Source: a virus
IMG/VR virus record: IMGVR_UViG_3300032397_000083
Location: 1-23,512 of that record
DNA length: 23,512 nucleotides
Direction: 5' to 3' (one strand)
Below, one piece after another: positions 14,476 through 22,554 of the stretch (its first letter is position 1; each line of letters opens with the position of its first letter). The notes under the pieces are model-generated. The model saw only the letters and a list, made by a program, of their open reading frames with translations, was not told where the DNA came from and did no database searches. The translations under genes and the position numbers were made by a program.

Positions 14476-14505
14476 CGGTATTTCAGAAAACCGGGCAAGC
14501 TTTGC

Positions 14506-15558
14506 CTAGCAGGGCCTAACCAAAGCGCCTGAAACAGCCGATAGCACTTCGGCCGGGCGCGGTAGCCAAGATATTAAAAGATCCTCGGGTACATTTTCGG
14601 CCTCTACTTTTTCGGCCTTATTCGGGCAATTGTCTAAAACTTCCCATATGCCGCCGCGCCCGAGGTTCACCATGCGCCAAGCCCAACGGCCACGCCGCCA
14701 ATGCGAAATAAAATCAGGATGCTTGCAGGTCGCAACGTAGAAAATCCAAGCGTCACCCGTCGCGGCCATATGGAGCGGGGCCGAATCGTTTGTAACCAGG
14801 GCGGGCATCATCTGTAGTAGTGCGACCGATTCCATAATGGACAATTTATTACGGGCGTCACACCAAACATTAGAGGCGTCCACGTCCACGGTGCCCCTGT
14901 TGTCATCGGTATCGCCGCCGATCAACACCACATTGAATTTTTCAGCTAGGCCGCCTATCGTATCGTCCCACCACGTTTTCGGAAAAGTCTTAGACTGCCA
15001 ATGCCGGCCGGCGTGGACGGCTACCGAAGCCGCGAGCGCATCGGGCTCGCCTAGTCTCGTTTTTCGCAAGGCGTTGTAAAAATCTAGCTCGCTAGGCTGT
15101 ATCGTCACTTCTTTTTGTTCGACGGGTATCTGACACCGAAAAGCACAAAGGGCCGGAAAGTCCACGGCATTAATCAGCATATGACTCATAAATTGCCATT
15201 GCAGGCTTTCGGGCGAACGTATCATTTCAAAAGCGTGGTATTTATCCCATAGTGGGGCGCCTTTGGTCAGATCGAAAACGTCTTTAAATTTTAAATGCTC
15301 GAATAGCTCTGGGTGATTAGTCGCAAGCGAAAACTCGCAGCCCTTGAACGTGCGCATAGCAAAACGGATGGTGGGCTCCGAGCAAATAACGTCACCTAGA
15401 CCGCCCCAAGTGACAAAAATTAAATTGCGCTCGGTGCCGCGTTCGATTGCGGCGGCCGTGCGAAACGAGGGAATTTCAAAGGCCGGTAGCGTTACAGTGT
15501 CGGCGGCTGATTTGAGTGGTGTTTTCATTGGTGCTTCGGTTTCCATCTTAGGCGTCAT
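14506..15558 (-). CDS. GT9-like (heptosyltransferase-type) glycosyltransferase in tail operon
   Basis: The 350-aa protein resembles GT-B fold family 9 transferases, which use nucleotide-activated heptose or similar sugars. Visible: an N-terminal Rossmann start FVTWGGLGDVICSEPTIRF (about 48-66), a central VVLIGG strand after VAVHAGRHWQSKTF, and the diagnostic MMPALVTNDSAPLHMAATG donor-site segment (about 258-276). The ATG at 15558 overlaps the preceding fibre gene by 11 bases; a second ATG lies at 15546. It is the last gene before the strong terminator. A role in glycosylating a fibre or a host surface sugar is inferred from its position; acceptor and donor are unknown. Confidence 0.82.
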   Translation of the reverse strand: MTPKMETEAPMKTPLKSAADTVTLPAFEIPSFRTAAAIERGTERNLIFVTWGGLGDVICSEPTIRFAMRTFKGCEFSLATNHPELFEHLKFKDVFDLTKGAPLWDKYHAFEMIRSPESLQWQFMSHMLINAVDFPALCAFRCQIPVEQKEVTIQPSELDFYNALRKTRLGEPDALAASVAVHAGRHWQSKTFPKTWWDDTIGGLAEKFNVVLIGGDTDDNRGTVDVDASNVWCDARNKLSIMESVALLQMMPALVTNDSAPLHMAATGDAWIFYVATCKHPDFISHWRRGRWAWRMVNLGRGGIWEVLDNCPNKAEKVEAENVPEDLLISWLPRPAEVLSAVSGALVRPC

Positions 15559-16984
15559 ACTCCAAAACTAGCTTAAAGTTTTTTGCGGGGCCGGCATAGA
15601 CGGGGACAATAACACCACTTGAAAAGTCAGTTAACCTGATATTGTTATCGACCACCGTAACGGTGTATGTGCTACCCGGCGTCACCGTAATATCGAGCTC
15701 AGCAACAAAATTTTCCCGTACAATATTGGTCGTAAAAGGTAGGGTAGACATTAGCGTTGGCGTGGACTTATCCGCCGTAGTCGCGCCGTTTGTCCCAAGC
15801 TGCGCGAAGCTATTATCACCGGCCCCGTATATAGCGGACCCACCGGGGCCCATAAAATACGCTGTACCCCGGCCGCTCACGGCGACGGGGCTTGCAATGT
15901 TGGCGCTATACCCCGCCATGGAAACGTGCACAAATTTCCCGTAGCCCGTTACTAGCGTTGGTGTTGAGCGGGGCACTACGTCGTTTTGCGCAAGCTGCCC
16001 GTTAGTGTTCGCCCCCCAAGTGTAAGCTTGGCTATCGGTCGCAAGTCCAACCACCGAGCCCGGCGCGGCCGATACCTCAAGCCACTTGAGCCCGCCCGAC
16101 ACTAAAACCGGCGATGAGCGAAACGTTACGCTACCGTCGCCTAGTTGGCCGTTGGCATTGTTGCCCCATGCATACATATCACCGGCCGTTGTAATCCCGT
16201 AGCACGACGGTGTAGAAGCGCCGTCGGTGGTCACATATTTGAAGGCTAGACCACCCACCACTAGGGTAGGTGAGGCGATCGGCGTAGTAGCACTACCCGT
16301 GCCAAGCGCCCCGGAAGTGTTGACGCCCCATGCGTAGGCGGCGCCGTTGGAAGCGTTGATCGCGAGGTTAGATGAGCCGTTGGCGGCGACAAATGAAAAT
16401 AGCTGCGCCGTGGCTATAAGTACCGGCGTACTACCAATAGACCCAAGCCCCGAACCGACCGTATTACCGCAGCCGTATAGATTGCCGGGGCCGTCGATAA
16501 ACAGCGAATACTGGTAGCCCGCCGCCACTTGCCGAAAGCGGTACCCGGTAACAACAGCCGAAACCGACTCAGCCCCGGTGGTGTTATTAGTGCCACACTG
16601 GCCAAAAACATTCGTGCCAAAAGCGTAGGCAGCACCACCGTTATCAAGTGCAATCGAATGGGAAAACCCCGACGAGTTAGCGCTTATTTGGGTGATAGTG
16701 GGAATGCTCGTAACTAGCAGCGGCGAACTACCGCCGCCCGTGCCGATACAGTTTCCAAAACCCACGTTTAAATTCGCGCTATGCCCGCACCCGAACCATG
16801 CGCTCCCTTGCGAAGCCGATATATAAGGCGAAGTGATCGCCATAAAATACCCCGAACCGCCAATTAATTGCGGGTAGAGCGCGGCATATACTTTGGCCCT
16901 AACAGTTTTGACACCACCTGGGGCCGTCCAATATTGGCCATTGATAATTGAAAATGATTTTCTAGTGAGGTTTTTCGCGCCCAT
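15548..16984 (-). CDS. tail fibre with seven RCC1-type propeller repeats
   Basis: The 478-aa protein is built of RCC1-like repeats of about 45-55 residues, each with a Y-x-W/F/C-G-x-N-x2-G-x-L-G core. I count seven: WFGCGHSANLNVG, YAFGTNVFGQCG, YGCGNTVGSGLG, YAWGVNTSGALG, YAWGNNANGQLG, YTWGANTNGQLA and YGAGDNSFAQLG, which is the number that closes an RCC1 propeller. A short N-terminal part (1-50) may attach to the tail, and a C-terminal beta domain (about 415-478) follows. It lies directly after another tail fibre gene. RCC1 propellers mediate protein or glycan contacts, so receptor binding is the likely role. The ATG at 16984 has GGGGCGGG upstream. Confidence 0.85.
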   Translation of the reverse strand: MGAKNLTRKSFSIINGQYWTAPGGVKTVRAKVYAALYPQLIGGSGYFMAITSPYISASQGSAWFGCGHSANLNVGFGNCIGTGGGSSPLLVTSIPTITQISANSSGFSHSIALDNGGAAYAFGTNVFGQCGTNNTTGAESVSAVVTGYRFRQVAAGYQYSLFIDGPGNLYGCGNTVGSGLGSIGSTPVLIATAQLFSFVAANGSSNLAINASNGAAYAWGVNTSGALGTGSATTPIASPTLVVGGLAFKYVTTDGASTPSCYGITTAGDMYAWGNNANGQLGDGSVTFRSSPVLVSGGLKWLEVSAAPGSVVGLATDSQAYTWGANTNGQLAQNDVVPRSTPTLVTGYGKFVHVSMAGYSANIASPVAVSGRGTAYFMGPGGSAIYGAGDNSFAQLGTNGATTADKSTPTLMSTLPFTTNIVRENFVAELDITVTPGSTYTVTVVDNNIRLTDFSSGVIVPVYAGPAKNFKLVLEYDA

Positions 16985-17002
16985 TATTTACCCGCCCCGT
17001 TT

Positions 17003-17698
17003 TTAAGTAGTCAAATACCAGTTTGTTCCGTCGCACAACCACTTCCATGCGCCGCCGTCGGCCGCTTCGGTGAAATTCGCGCCAACGCCTTCTAAGAGCT
17101 CACTAGCGGCGCGTTGAATGGTGATGTTATTAGTCGCTGCGTTTTGGTCTTTATCGACGGTTTGAAAACTGAAACTAGCAATTGCCGCCGGCAAAATAAA
17201 GGTCATAGCTGCGTTATTGGAGCTCACCAGGAAAGTTTTACCGTTGTCGGCCGCCGTCAGCGTGTAGGGCGATTGGGTGGACGGGTCAAGAGTGACCGAA
17301 GCGCTACCCGTGACTTTGCGCCATTTGGATGCGTCCGATAGCGCCTGGCCGGTGTTTGAGTCGATGAGCGAGGCGTAAATACCGCCTACACCGTCGCTGG
17401 CAAAACTACCGATATAATACGTCGTACCCGTATCCCATTCGGGTATGCCGCTTTGGAAACCGTAAGCAATTTGCCGCGCAAACAGATAACAAAGGGCGTT
17501 CATGTCCTCGATAGTCGGTGAGTAAGCGCCAACGGCGCCACCGAACCACCCGACTAGGTAATTGGATAGCCCCTGTATAACGTCCGGGTCAGTAGAAAAA
17601 ACTGGCGAACCGGCCGCTAGTGATCCGAATTGCGCTATCTGATTACCACCCGCCGTGCTGCCAAACACCAATTGAGTTTTTCGCGCTATTTTTGACAC
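17003..17698 (-). CDS. tail fibre protein
   Basis: The 231-aa protein is started at GTG 17698, because AGGGGAC lies at a good distance upstream and the residues before it (the frame is open to 17752) overlap the previous gene and look unlike it. Features typical of phage tail fibres are an N-terminal attachment-like region, DMNALCYLFARQIAYGFQSG, then WDTGTTYYIGSFASDGVGGI with LIDSNTGQAL (a short sugar-binding-like module), and a C-terminal beta-rich domain. It lies between the baseplate protein and the RCC1 fibre. It probably forms part of the receptor-binding apparatus. Confidence 0.8.
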   Translation of the reverse strand: MSKIARKTQLVFGSTAGGNQIAQFGSLAAGSPVFSTDPDVIQGLSNYLVGWFGGAVGAYSPTIEDMNALCYLFARQIAYGFQSGIPEWDTGTTYYIGSFASDGVGGIYASLIDSNTGQALSDASKWRKVTGSASVTLDPSTQSPYTLTAADNGKTFLVSSNNAAMTFILPAAIASFSFQTVDKDQNAATNNITIQRAASELLEGVGANFTEAADGGAWKWLCDGTNWYLTT

Positions 17699-17712
17699 GG
17701 TATGTCCCCTAA

Positions 17713-18642
17713 TTAAAAGCCGGCGGATTGTGCATAAGACAAAAACAGCCAATCGGTATGGTACGAGTTATAGCGGTTGAACGGTTCGCTATTAAATGCC
17801 GCTTGGAAGTAAGTGCCAAAACCAAAAAATTTATTGATGATAGGCGCGTAAATGACGCCCGCAAGCTGTACGCCCATGGGCCGGGGTAGCAGGCCCTCGG
17901 TCACAAATAGCTGGACTAAATCCTGCGAGCCGACCGCCGTTGAGATTAGATAGCTCATGTGCATGTTGGCGTAGTCAAACACCAGCACTTCGCCCGGAAA
18001 AAACCGGTATAGCAGATTTTGAATATCCGCTAAGGAGCTCCCGGCGCTATTTTTCACAGTCGCTAGTTGGATTAATTTATAAAAATCGGCGTCACTTAGC
18101 GTTATTTCGGTAGTAAATCCCTGGCCGGTGCGCGACACGCCCGCATATTTCCCAAGGGTATCTAGCTGCACACCCACGGCTAGGTTCGCCCCGGTGAGAT
18201 TAAATGCGTCCTGAATAGCAAAAGGTAGTGTTACGTCCGTTTCGGTGACGGTGCCAGTGACCGGAACGGCCGAGGCCGTGAGTGTGTTAGCAGCAATAGC
18301 GAGTGAATCGGCCGGGGGCACTACGCCGGTAAAAACGACGGTGAGCCCGGCGGCAATTGAGCCCGTAACGACCACGCTACCGAGCCCCGGAATAGCCCTT
18401 AGCCGTGTCTGTATTGTACCCGCCGAAGCGTTGTAAGCAATCGAAGCGGTAGAGTATATAGTCCACTCAAAGCTAAAAGCCCCCGCCGTTGGTGTTGCAG
18501 AAAACACCACCGATTGGACGGTCGTTTGCGGGGCGAGTACACCGGACGCAAAAGCGCCAACCGTCCCGGCCGCACGGCGCAGCCCGTTATATTGCAGGAT
18601 GAGCAAATTCGCGTAATATTGGACTAGCTCTAGTGGTGTCAT
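17713..18642 (-). CDS. DUF2612-type baseplate protein with inserted beta domain
   Basis: The 309-aa protein matches DUF2612 baseplate proteins of myoviruses in its second half: ALPFAIQDAFNLTGANLAVG-like block (about 138-158), QLDTLGKYAGVSRT, LSDADFYKLIQL, LADIQNLLYRFF, SYLISTAVGSQDLVQLF, LLPRPMGV and FFGFGTY. Family members are usually about 200 aa. The extra length is a beta domain (about 42-136) that splits the N-terminus from the rest. The same domain occurs in the baseplate J protein of this window. The ATG overlaps the glycosyltransferase stop (ATGA). It is expected to connect baseplate and fibre. Confidence 0.85.
   Translation of the reverse strand: MTPLELVQYYANLLILQYNGLRRAAGTVGAFASGVLAPQTTVQSVVFSATPTAGAFSFEWTIYSTASIAYNASAGTIQTRLRAIPGLGSVVVTGSIAAGLTVVFTGVVPPADSLAIAANTLTASAVPVTGTVTETDVTLPFAIQDAFNLTGANLAVGVQLDTLGKYAGVSRTGQGFTTEITLSDADFYKLIQLATVKNSAGSSLADIQNLLYRFFPGEVLVFDYANMHMSYLISTAVGSQDLVQLFVTEGLLPRPMGVQLAGVIYAPIINKFFGFGTYFQAAFNSEPFNRYNSYHTDWLFLSYAQSAGF
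18235..18519 (-). repeat. inserted beta domain, copy 1 (in DUF2612 protein)
   Basis: Residues about 42-136 of the DUF2612 protein read SFEWTIYSTASIAYNASAGT, then RAIPGLGSVVVTGSIA and VVFTGV. The same module is found at 19715-19993, where GLGSVVVTGSIA is identical over 12 residues and the DNA is also similar. It belongs to a class of Ig-like or beta-sandwich modules often repeated in phage tail proteins. Confidence 0.7.
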
Positions 18643-19409
18643 ATGTCCTTAAACGTGGTGGTGAATCCCACGCTTTCCTCGGTAGGGTTATAGATCATCC
18701 GACACCTATCATCCCAATGCGAGTGTATGTTATCAATCGCAAGCGGTATCCAATCTTTTTGAAGCACGTCTATAGAGGGCTTCGAGCGAAGTATTTTCGT
18801 TACCACGTCCGGGTAGCAAGCGGCGATCCAAGCGGGGCCGCTATCCATACCGATGAGCATTCGCGACCGCGAAATGACTTGGGCTAGCTCCCATAGCGAT
18901 TCGGTTCGGATATATGGAATATCAATTTTAGGGTCCGCTGCGCCGATCGCAAAAAGCTGGCCGGTCGCCCGGTACTTATGCAAAACGTGTTCTATAACGT
19001 GGTCCGGCATTCGCCCATGGCTTTTTCCGTCCACATGGAAAAGGATCATCGACCTTTCGCAAAAATCATAATCCTCGAAACGGTAGAGCCGAGGGCGATT
19101 TAGGCGTTGTGGAACACCAAAAACGGCCGCCCAAATTTCCGCGTTTGAGTGGTAGACTTGCGGTTGATGCGCTTGCCTTGGCCGGGGCCAAGGGTATTTA
19201 GTCGGGCAAAAATTCCATAGTTCAACTACTCTCTCGGGTATTATTTCGCCGTCCTCGGGTCTAAGTACAAAAGGATTAGCGTCGAAAAACCACGGCCGGC
19301 TAACGTCTACCAGTTTTAAGCCGGTCGCCCTAAAATAGTTTTCAGGCGCCGACGAAAATTGTATCCCGTCGCCTAGACCTATCCCGTGTTTTATCGAAAT
19401 ACCTAGCAT
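18639..19409 (-). CDS. glycosyltransferase-like protein (GT-B/GT9 type) inside baseplate operon
   Basis: The 256-aa protein begins like GT-B transferases (GISIKHGIGLGDGIQFSSAP) and carries near its end a GT9-like donor-site segment, SRSRMLIGMDSGPAWIAACYP (about 190-210), where the DSGP motif is typical. The middle part (WFFDANPFVLRP, FHVDGKSHGRMPDHV) is less familiar. It overlaps baseplate J by one base and the DUF2612 gene by four (ATGA), so it is made in step with baseplate proteins. It could modify a tail protein or a host glycan, but the substrate cannot be read from the sequence. It is shorter than most GT9 enzymes (300-350 aa). Confidence 0.7.
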   Translation of the reverse strand: MLGISIKHGIGLGDGIQFSSAPENYFRATGLKLVDVSRPWFFDANPFVLRPEDGEIIPERVVELWNFCPTKYPWPRPRQAHQPQVYHSNAEIWAAVFGVPQRLNRPRLYRFEDYDFCERSMILFHVDGKSHGRMPDHVIEHVLHKYRATGQLFAIGAADPKIDIPYIRTESLWELAQVISRSRMLIGMDSGPAWIAACYPDVVTKILRSKPSIDVLQKDWIPLAIDNIHSHWDDRCRMIYNPTEESVGFTTTFKDI

Positions 19410-21088
19410 TATGTCACCATAATAGTTGCAGTAGCCGTGTTGCCGAATGCGTCCGTTACCTTCACCGTATCGGTTACGCCCGTCACGGCCCCGGCGGTGT
19501 ATAGCCCCGACGAGGAATTAATAGAGCCCCCAGAGTTATTCGCGACAAAACTAAAGACGTTAGGGCCGTAGCCACCTAGAGCGGTGAAATTTTGGGTGGT
19601 AGCATGGACAATTAGGGAAGTGACCGGGAGTAGCTGCATTGGCAGTATAACTATTTTATCCGCCGTCACTACAAATTGATTACGCTTAGACGACGGTGTT
19701 AGCGTATTCGCATAGGCTTCGCTGAATGTAAGCGCTATGGCTACCGCGCCGCCGGTCAAGAGCGAATTGCTCGGGGCGGCAATAAGCCCTAGAACGCCCG
19801 TCGGGATAGTAAACACCACCGATTGCGAAGCAATTGACCCGGTGACGACTACGCTACCTAGCCCCGCTACTGCCCTGGCATTAGTCTGAATAGTCGCGGC
19901 CGAATCATTCCAATTAATCGCGGCCGAAGTATTTCCATTATACGATATGGTAAAAGTGCCGCTGGCTGCGACGGCCGAAAAGGCTAGAGTTTGAACTAGC
20001 CCCGTAGAAAATCCCGCGCCGGTTACTAGCGTATTAGAATCGGCCTTTTGTACCAGTGTTGCGAGGCCATTTATGTCCACTTCCTGGAATACGCCGGGCA
20101 CATAATTGGCGACTAGGTACGTCTTAATTGCGGCGATATTTGGTAGCGTGGTGCCATTAAGAGATGACACTGTAAAGGCGATAAATAGCGGCTGCGTTGC
20201 AACGCTATCCCAAAAAATAACGAACGGGCTGCCGTCGACTTGCGTTATCGTATAAGTGGTGCTACCAAACATACCGCATCCGGCATTACGCTTAGTGTAA
20301 ATAGCGTTAGCAATTGCGGAAGCGTCCGCCGTTCCGGCGATGATGACCCATATAGAGTGGCCCGGTACCCCGTCGCTATTGGTGTTGTCGGTAAGATTTT
20401 CATAAATATAGGCCGATGATACACCATTAATATTCGTGAGGGCCGCGAGTAGACCGGCGTAGTATCCTTGAGAGGCCAGTGATACCGATTTTTGCCGACG
20501 GATTTTTAGAACCGCGTCCGATTCCTCGTTAATCCCTAGCGTGGTATAAGTGGTAGGGTTATTGACCGATACCACTCCGAGTACAATTGTCACCGGTACG
20601 TTAATGGTGTTTGGTATCGTTAGCTGCGCACCGGGCACGGCCGCCCTAAAATCGTAAACGTGGGTGCCGCTATTGACGCCTAGTTGAGTGGTCGTTAGCT
20701 CCCACAAATTCCCTGCGTTGTCGGCAATGGTGTAAACTGGCTGCGCCGTTTGATCTAGGCCGTACAAGTTTAGCGATTGGTTAACGACAATGGTAATGGG
20801 CGTAACGGTATAAGTGCCCGCTTGACGCTGTATGCCATTGATCGCAACGCGCTGATCTAACACCACGCCAATGGCGTTGTCTGGGTCAAATGAATTAAAT
20901 ATCTGAGTTAGCAAGTCCAAAACGTCTATAGTCGCTTGCACAAAAACAGAAATTAATTGCCCATCGGGCGTATCGGAATCAACGTTAATATCGGCGCCGT
21001 AAATCTGCTTAAATTTTGTTTGCAGATCGGTGGTTAGTTCGGGCGCGGTGGTGGTCTGTAGCCCGAATGCGTCTAAAATGTTTGGCAT
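19409..21088 (-). CDS. baseplate J-like protein with C-terminal Ig-like domains
   Basis: The 559-aa protein has the baseplate J (P2 gpJ, T4 gp6-related) core in residues 1-365: SDTPDGQLISVFVQATIDVL, FDPDNAIGVVLDQRVAINGI, a Q/T-rich beta region and GINEESDAVLKIRRQKSV followed by SQGYYAGLLAAL. Two modules follow: the beta domain also found in the DUF2612 protein (366-458) and a C-terminal Ig-like domain (about 490-559, with GGSINSSSGLYTAG and KVTDAFGNTATA). The ATG at 21088 has AAGGG upstream. It should build the baseplate wedge periphery. The extra C-terminal modules could contact carbohydrates or other tail proteins. Confidence 0.92.
   Translation of the reverse strand: MPNILDAFGLQTTTAPELTTDLQTKFKQIYGADINVDSDTPDGQLISVFVQATIDVLDLLTQIFNSFDPDNAIGVVLDQRVAINGIQRQAGTYTVTPITIVVNQSLNLYGLDQTAQPVYTIADNAGNLWELTTTQLGVNSGTHVYDFRAAVPGAQLTIPNTINVPVTIVLGVVSVNNPTTYTTLGINEESDAVLKIRRQKSVSLASQGYYAGLLAALTNINGVSSAYIYENLTDNTNSDGVPGHSIWVIIAGTADASAIANAIYTKRNAGCGMFGSTTYTITQVDGSPFVIFWDSVATQPLFIAFTVSSLNGTTLPNIAAIKTYLVANYVPGVFQEVDINGLATLVQKADSNTLVTGAGFSTGLVQTLAFSAVAASGTFTISYNGNTSAAINWNDSAATIQTNARAVAGLGSVVVTGSIASQSVVFTIPTGVLGLIAAPSNSLLTGGAVAIALTFSEAYANTLTPSSKRNQFVVTADKIVILPMQLLPVTSLIVHATTQNFTALGGYGPNVFSFVANNSGGSINSSSGLYTAGAVTGVTDTVKVTDAFGNTATATIMVT
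19715..19993 (-). repeat. inserted beta domain, copy 2 (in baseplate J)
   Basis: Residues about 366-458 of baseplate J contain SGTFTISYNGNTSAAINWN, then RAVAGLGSVVVTGSIA and VVFTIPTGV. It is the counterpart of the module at 18235-18519; similar runs in the DNA (for example around 18358-18395 and 19845-19872) point to relatively recent duplication or recombination. Confidence 0.7.
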
Positions 21089-21099
21089 ATAGCGAGCCC

Positions 21100-21219
21100 T
21101 TAGGTGTAATGTTCCTCGATTATGATAATGCCGGCCGCGCCGTTTCCGCCGTTAGTCGCTCCACTCCCGCCGCTTCCAACGGTGTAGCTAATGGGGCTAG
21201 TTAGGCGAATTGATCGGAT
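21100..21219 (-). pseudogene. remnant of a Gly-rich tail-fibre C-terminus
   Basis: In the 108-base gap between the wedge and baseplate J genes, extending into the wedge gene's end, one frame reads ISYTVGSGGSGATNGG, then GAAGIIIIEEHYT and a stop (TAA at 21102-21100). This is the typical end of phage fibre proteins with Gly-rich repeats and a final I-I-V/I-E-E-Y/H-Y strand. The frame is closed upstream by TAA at 21222-21220 and has no start codon, so only about 39 codons remain. It overlaps the last codons of the wedge gene (21197-21219) in another frame. Confidence 0.65.
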
Positions 21220-21565
21220 TTACTAGCCCGGATATGGTGGAATAGATTGTTTTCGCTTTGTATTTAATCGTCAAATTTCGGTCAACGTCAAGGCCAATTA
21301 ATAGTTGCTGCAAGGCCGTTACGTTTTCGGTGTTGAGTATGACGGCACTAACGGCGAGGTTTAAAGCCGTTTGGTCGGTCACGTTCGACCCAAGGAAATT
21401 GAACCAGTCTAGCCCGGCGCCGATGTCGAAAAAGCAATCCCCTAGAAAGCTTTGCAGCCGGGTTTTGACGTTCTGCGCAATGGCGTCATTATTGGCATAG
21501 TAGTCGTTTAAGCCTTTGCCGAAAAGCCAGTCATTATCACCATCGACGGCGCGTACCTTCGTCAT
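21197..21565 (-). CDS. baseplate wedge protein, gp25/GPW-like
   Basis: The 122-aa protein resembles T4 gp25 / P2 gpW-type wedge proteins with an N-terminal VRAVDGDNDWLFGKG and the conserved TRLQSFLGDCFFDIGAGLDW (about 36-55), where a gp25 usually carries L..G.W..D...G..W. The C-terminal half is beta-rich (VDRNLTIKYKAKTI). It lies between spike and baseplate J, its usual place, and overlaps the spike gene by four bases. Its end overlaps a tail-fibre remnant in another frame. Confidence 0.85.
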   Translation of the reverse strand: MTKVRAVDGDNDWLFGKGLNDYYANNDAIAQNVKTRLQSFLGDCFFDIGAGLDWFNFLGSNVTDQTALNLAVSAVILNTENVTALQQLLIGLDVDRNLTIKYKAKTIYSTISGLVNPINSPN

Positions 21566-22554
21566 TCGAGTAAATTCCCTAGGCTAGTGGCAATGGTGCC
21601 GATCTGAGTACCTACCGCTGTTATGAGTGCCGCATTAATCGGGAGCGAACTCGGATTACCGGGAGCCGTACAGGTGACGGTGAGTAGCGCTATCTGCGTT
21701 GTCAAAGTCTGTAATTGAGTCATCAAGCTTTGCAACAAGGTGTTGAGATTACCCGACCCGTTATTAATCTTTATTTTGCTAGTGGCCGAATCCGCTTGGA
21801 CTACGGCCGTCCCGCCGGTCATTTTAACACCACTAGAATCAGCGACTAAAGTGTTGGACCCGTGCGCGACCGTTGCGGCCCCGGTGGTCGCGGTAAATTT
21901 CGAATTAGTCCCAAAGGCCAGACTAGCCGAAGTCCCGTCAAGCCCGCTAGTGGTGTTCCCTTGCGTCATGGCGATACCGGCCGCGTTAACGACTAGGGTA
22001 ACGTCGCCAAATTCAATTTCCACCGCGCTATCGCTTACCGCTACCTTGGCATTAGGGCCCGCTTGAAACACGGCCCTATCACCGTCAAACTGGGTCAGCA
22101 CGTTCGATAGCGACCGAAGCCCTACCAGCGCTATGCCGTCGGAAAACGAATGCAGGCGCCCGGTCGCGTTGGCGGCGGTAGAGCCCCCGCCTTGAAACCA
22201 GTTATCTAAATCCCGGTCGTTAAAAAACACCAGGCATTCGTCGCCCTTTTGCACGGGAAATGTCAAAGACGACGAACCGCCGCCAAGGAATATCACGGGA
22301 AAATCTAGGCCGGTCGGGTAGTCTAGCAGCGTTGGTACGTTGCCCTGAGTGACCGCATCATATTTAAAAATGGTCTTTTTATAATTTATCGTGATTTGCG
22401 CGGTTTGCGTTAGCGGATTAAACGATTGGATAGTACCAACGTGGTGTGAATTTAGATCTAGGTTGATCTCTTTTTTCAGTAAATTTAAAACGTCTCTAAG
22501 ACTTGGCTCGTTAGGTACGATATTGTTGCGGACGGTGGTTATGCTTATGCTCAT
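21562..22554 (-). CDS. baseplate puncturing spike (gp138-like)
   Basis: The 330-aa protein has an N-terminal OB-fold of the Gp138 type: LDFPVIFLGGGSSSLTFPV, KGDECLVFFNDRDLDNWFQGG, and RLHSFSDGIALVGLRSL (about 75-150). A repetitive beta region follows (about 165-255; AVEIEFGDVTLVVNAAGI, then GTNSKFTATTG and GSNTLVADSSGVKMTGG), typical of a trimeric beta-helix spike, and then a helical Leu/Thr-rich region (about 270-330) not usually the tip of such spikes. It pierces the host outer envelope on tail contraction. The ATG overlaps the hub stop (ATGA). Confidence 0.9.
   Translation of the reverse strand: MSISITTVRNNIVPNEPSLRDVLNLLKKEINLDLNSHHVGTIQSFNPLTQTAQITINYKKTIFKYDAVTQGNVPTLLDYPTGLDFPVIFLGGGSSSLTFPVQKGDECLVFFNDRDLDNWFQGGGSTAANATGRLHSFSDGIALVGLRSLSNVLTQFDGDRAVFQAGPNAKVAVSDSAVEIEFGDVTLVVNAAGIAMTQGNTTSGLDGTSASLAFGTNSKFTATTGAATVAHGSNTLVADSSGVKMTGGTAVVQADSATSKIKINNGSGNLNTLLQSLMTQLQTLTTQIALLTVTCTAPGNPSSLPINAALITAVGTQIGTIATSLGNLLE

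Noticed and set aside
15548-16984. Eukaryotic contamination suggested by RCC1 repeats
   Set aside because: The gene is embedded in a phage operon with overlapping neighbours and bacterial ribosome sites; RCC1-like repeats also occur in bacteria and phages.
18501-19830. Shared AAACACCACCGATTG in the two baseplate genes as part of the duplicated module
   Set aside because: The string encodes QSVVF in both but at different places of the module, so it reflects the dispersed AACACCA word or coincidence rather than the duplication.
21016-21204. Rightward frame of 62 codons across the wedge/baseplate J gap
   Set aside because: It is antisense to two recognised leftward genes and to the fibre remnant, and has no motif.
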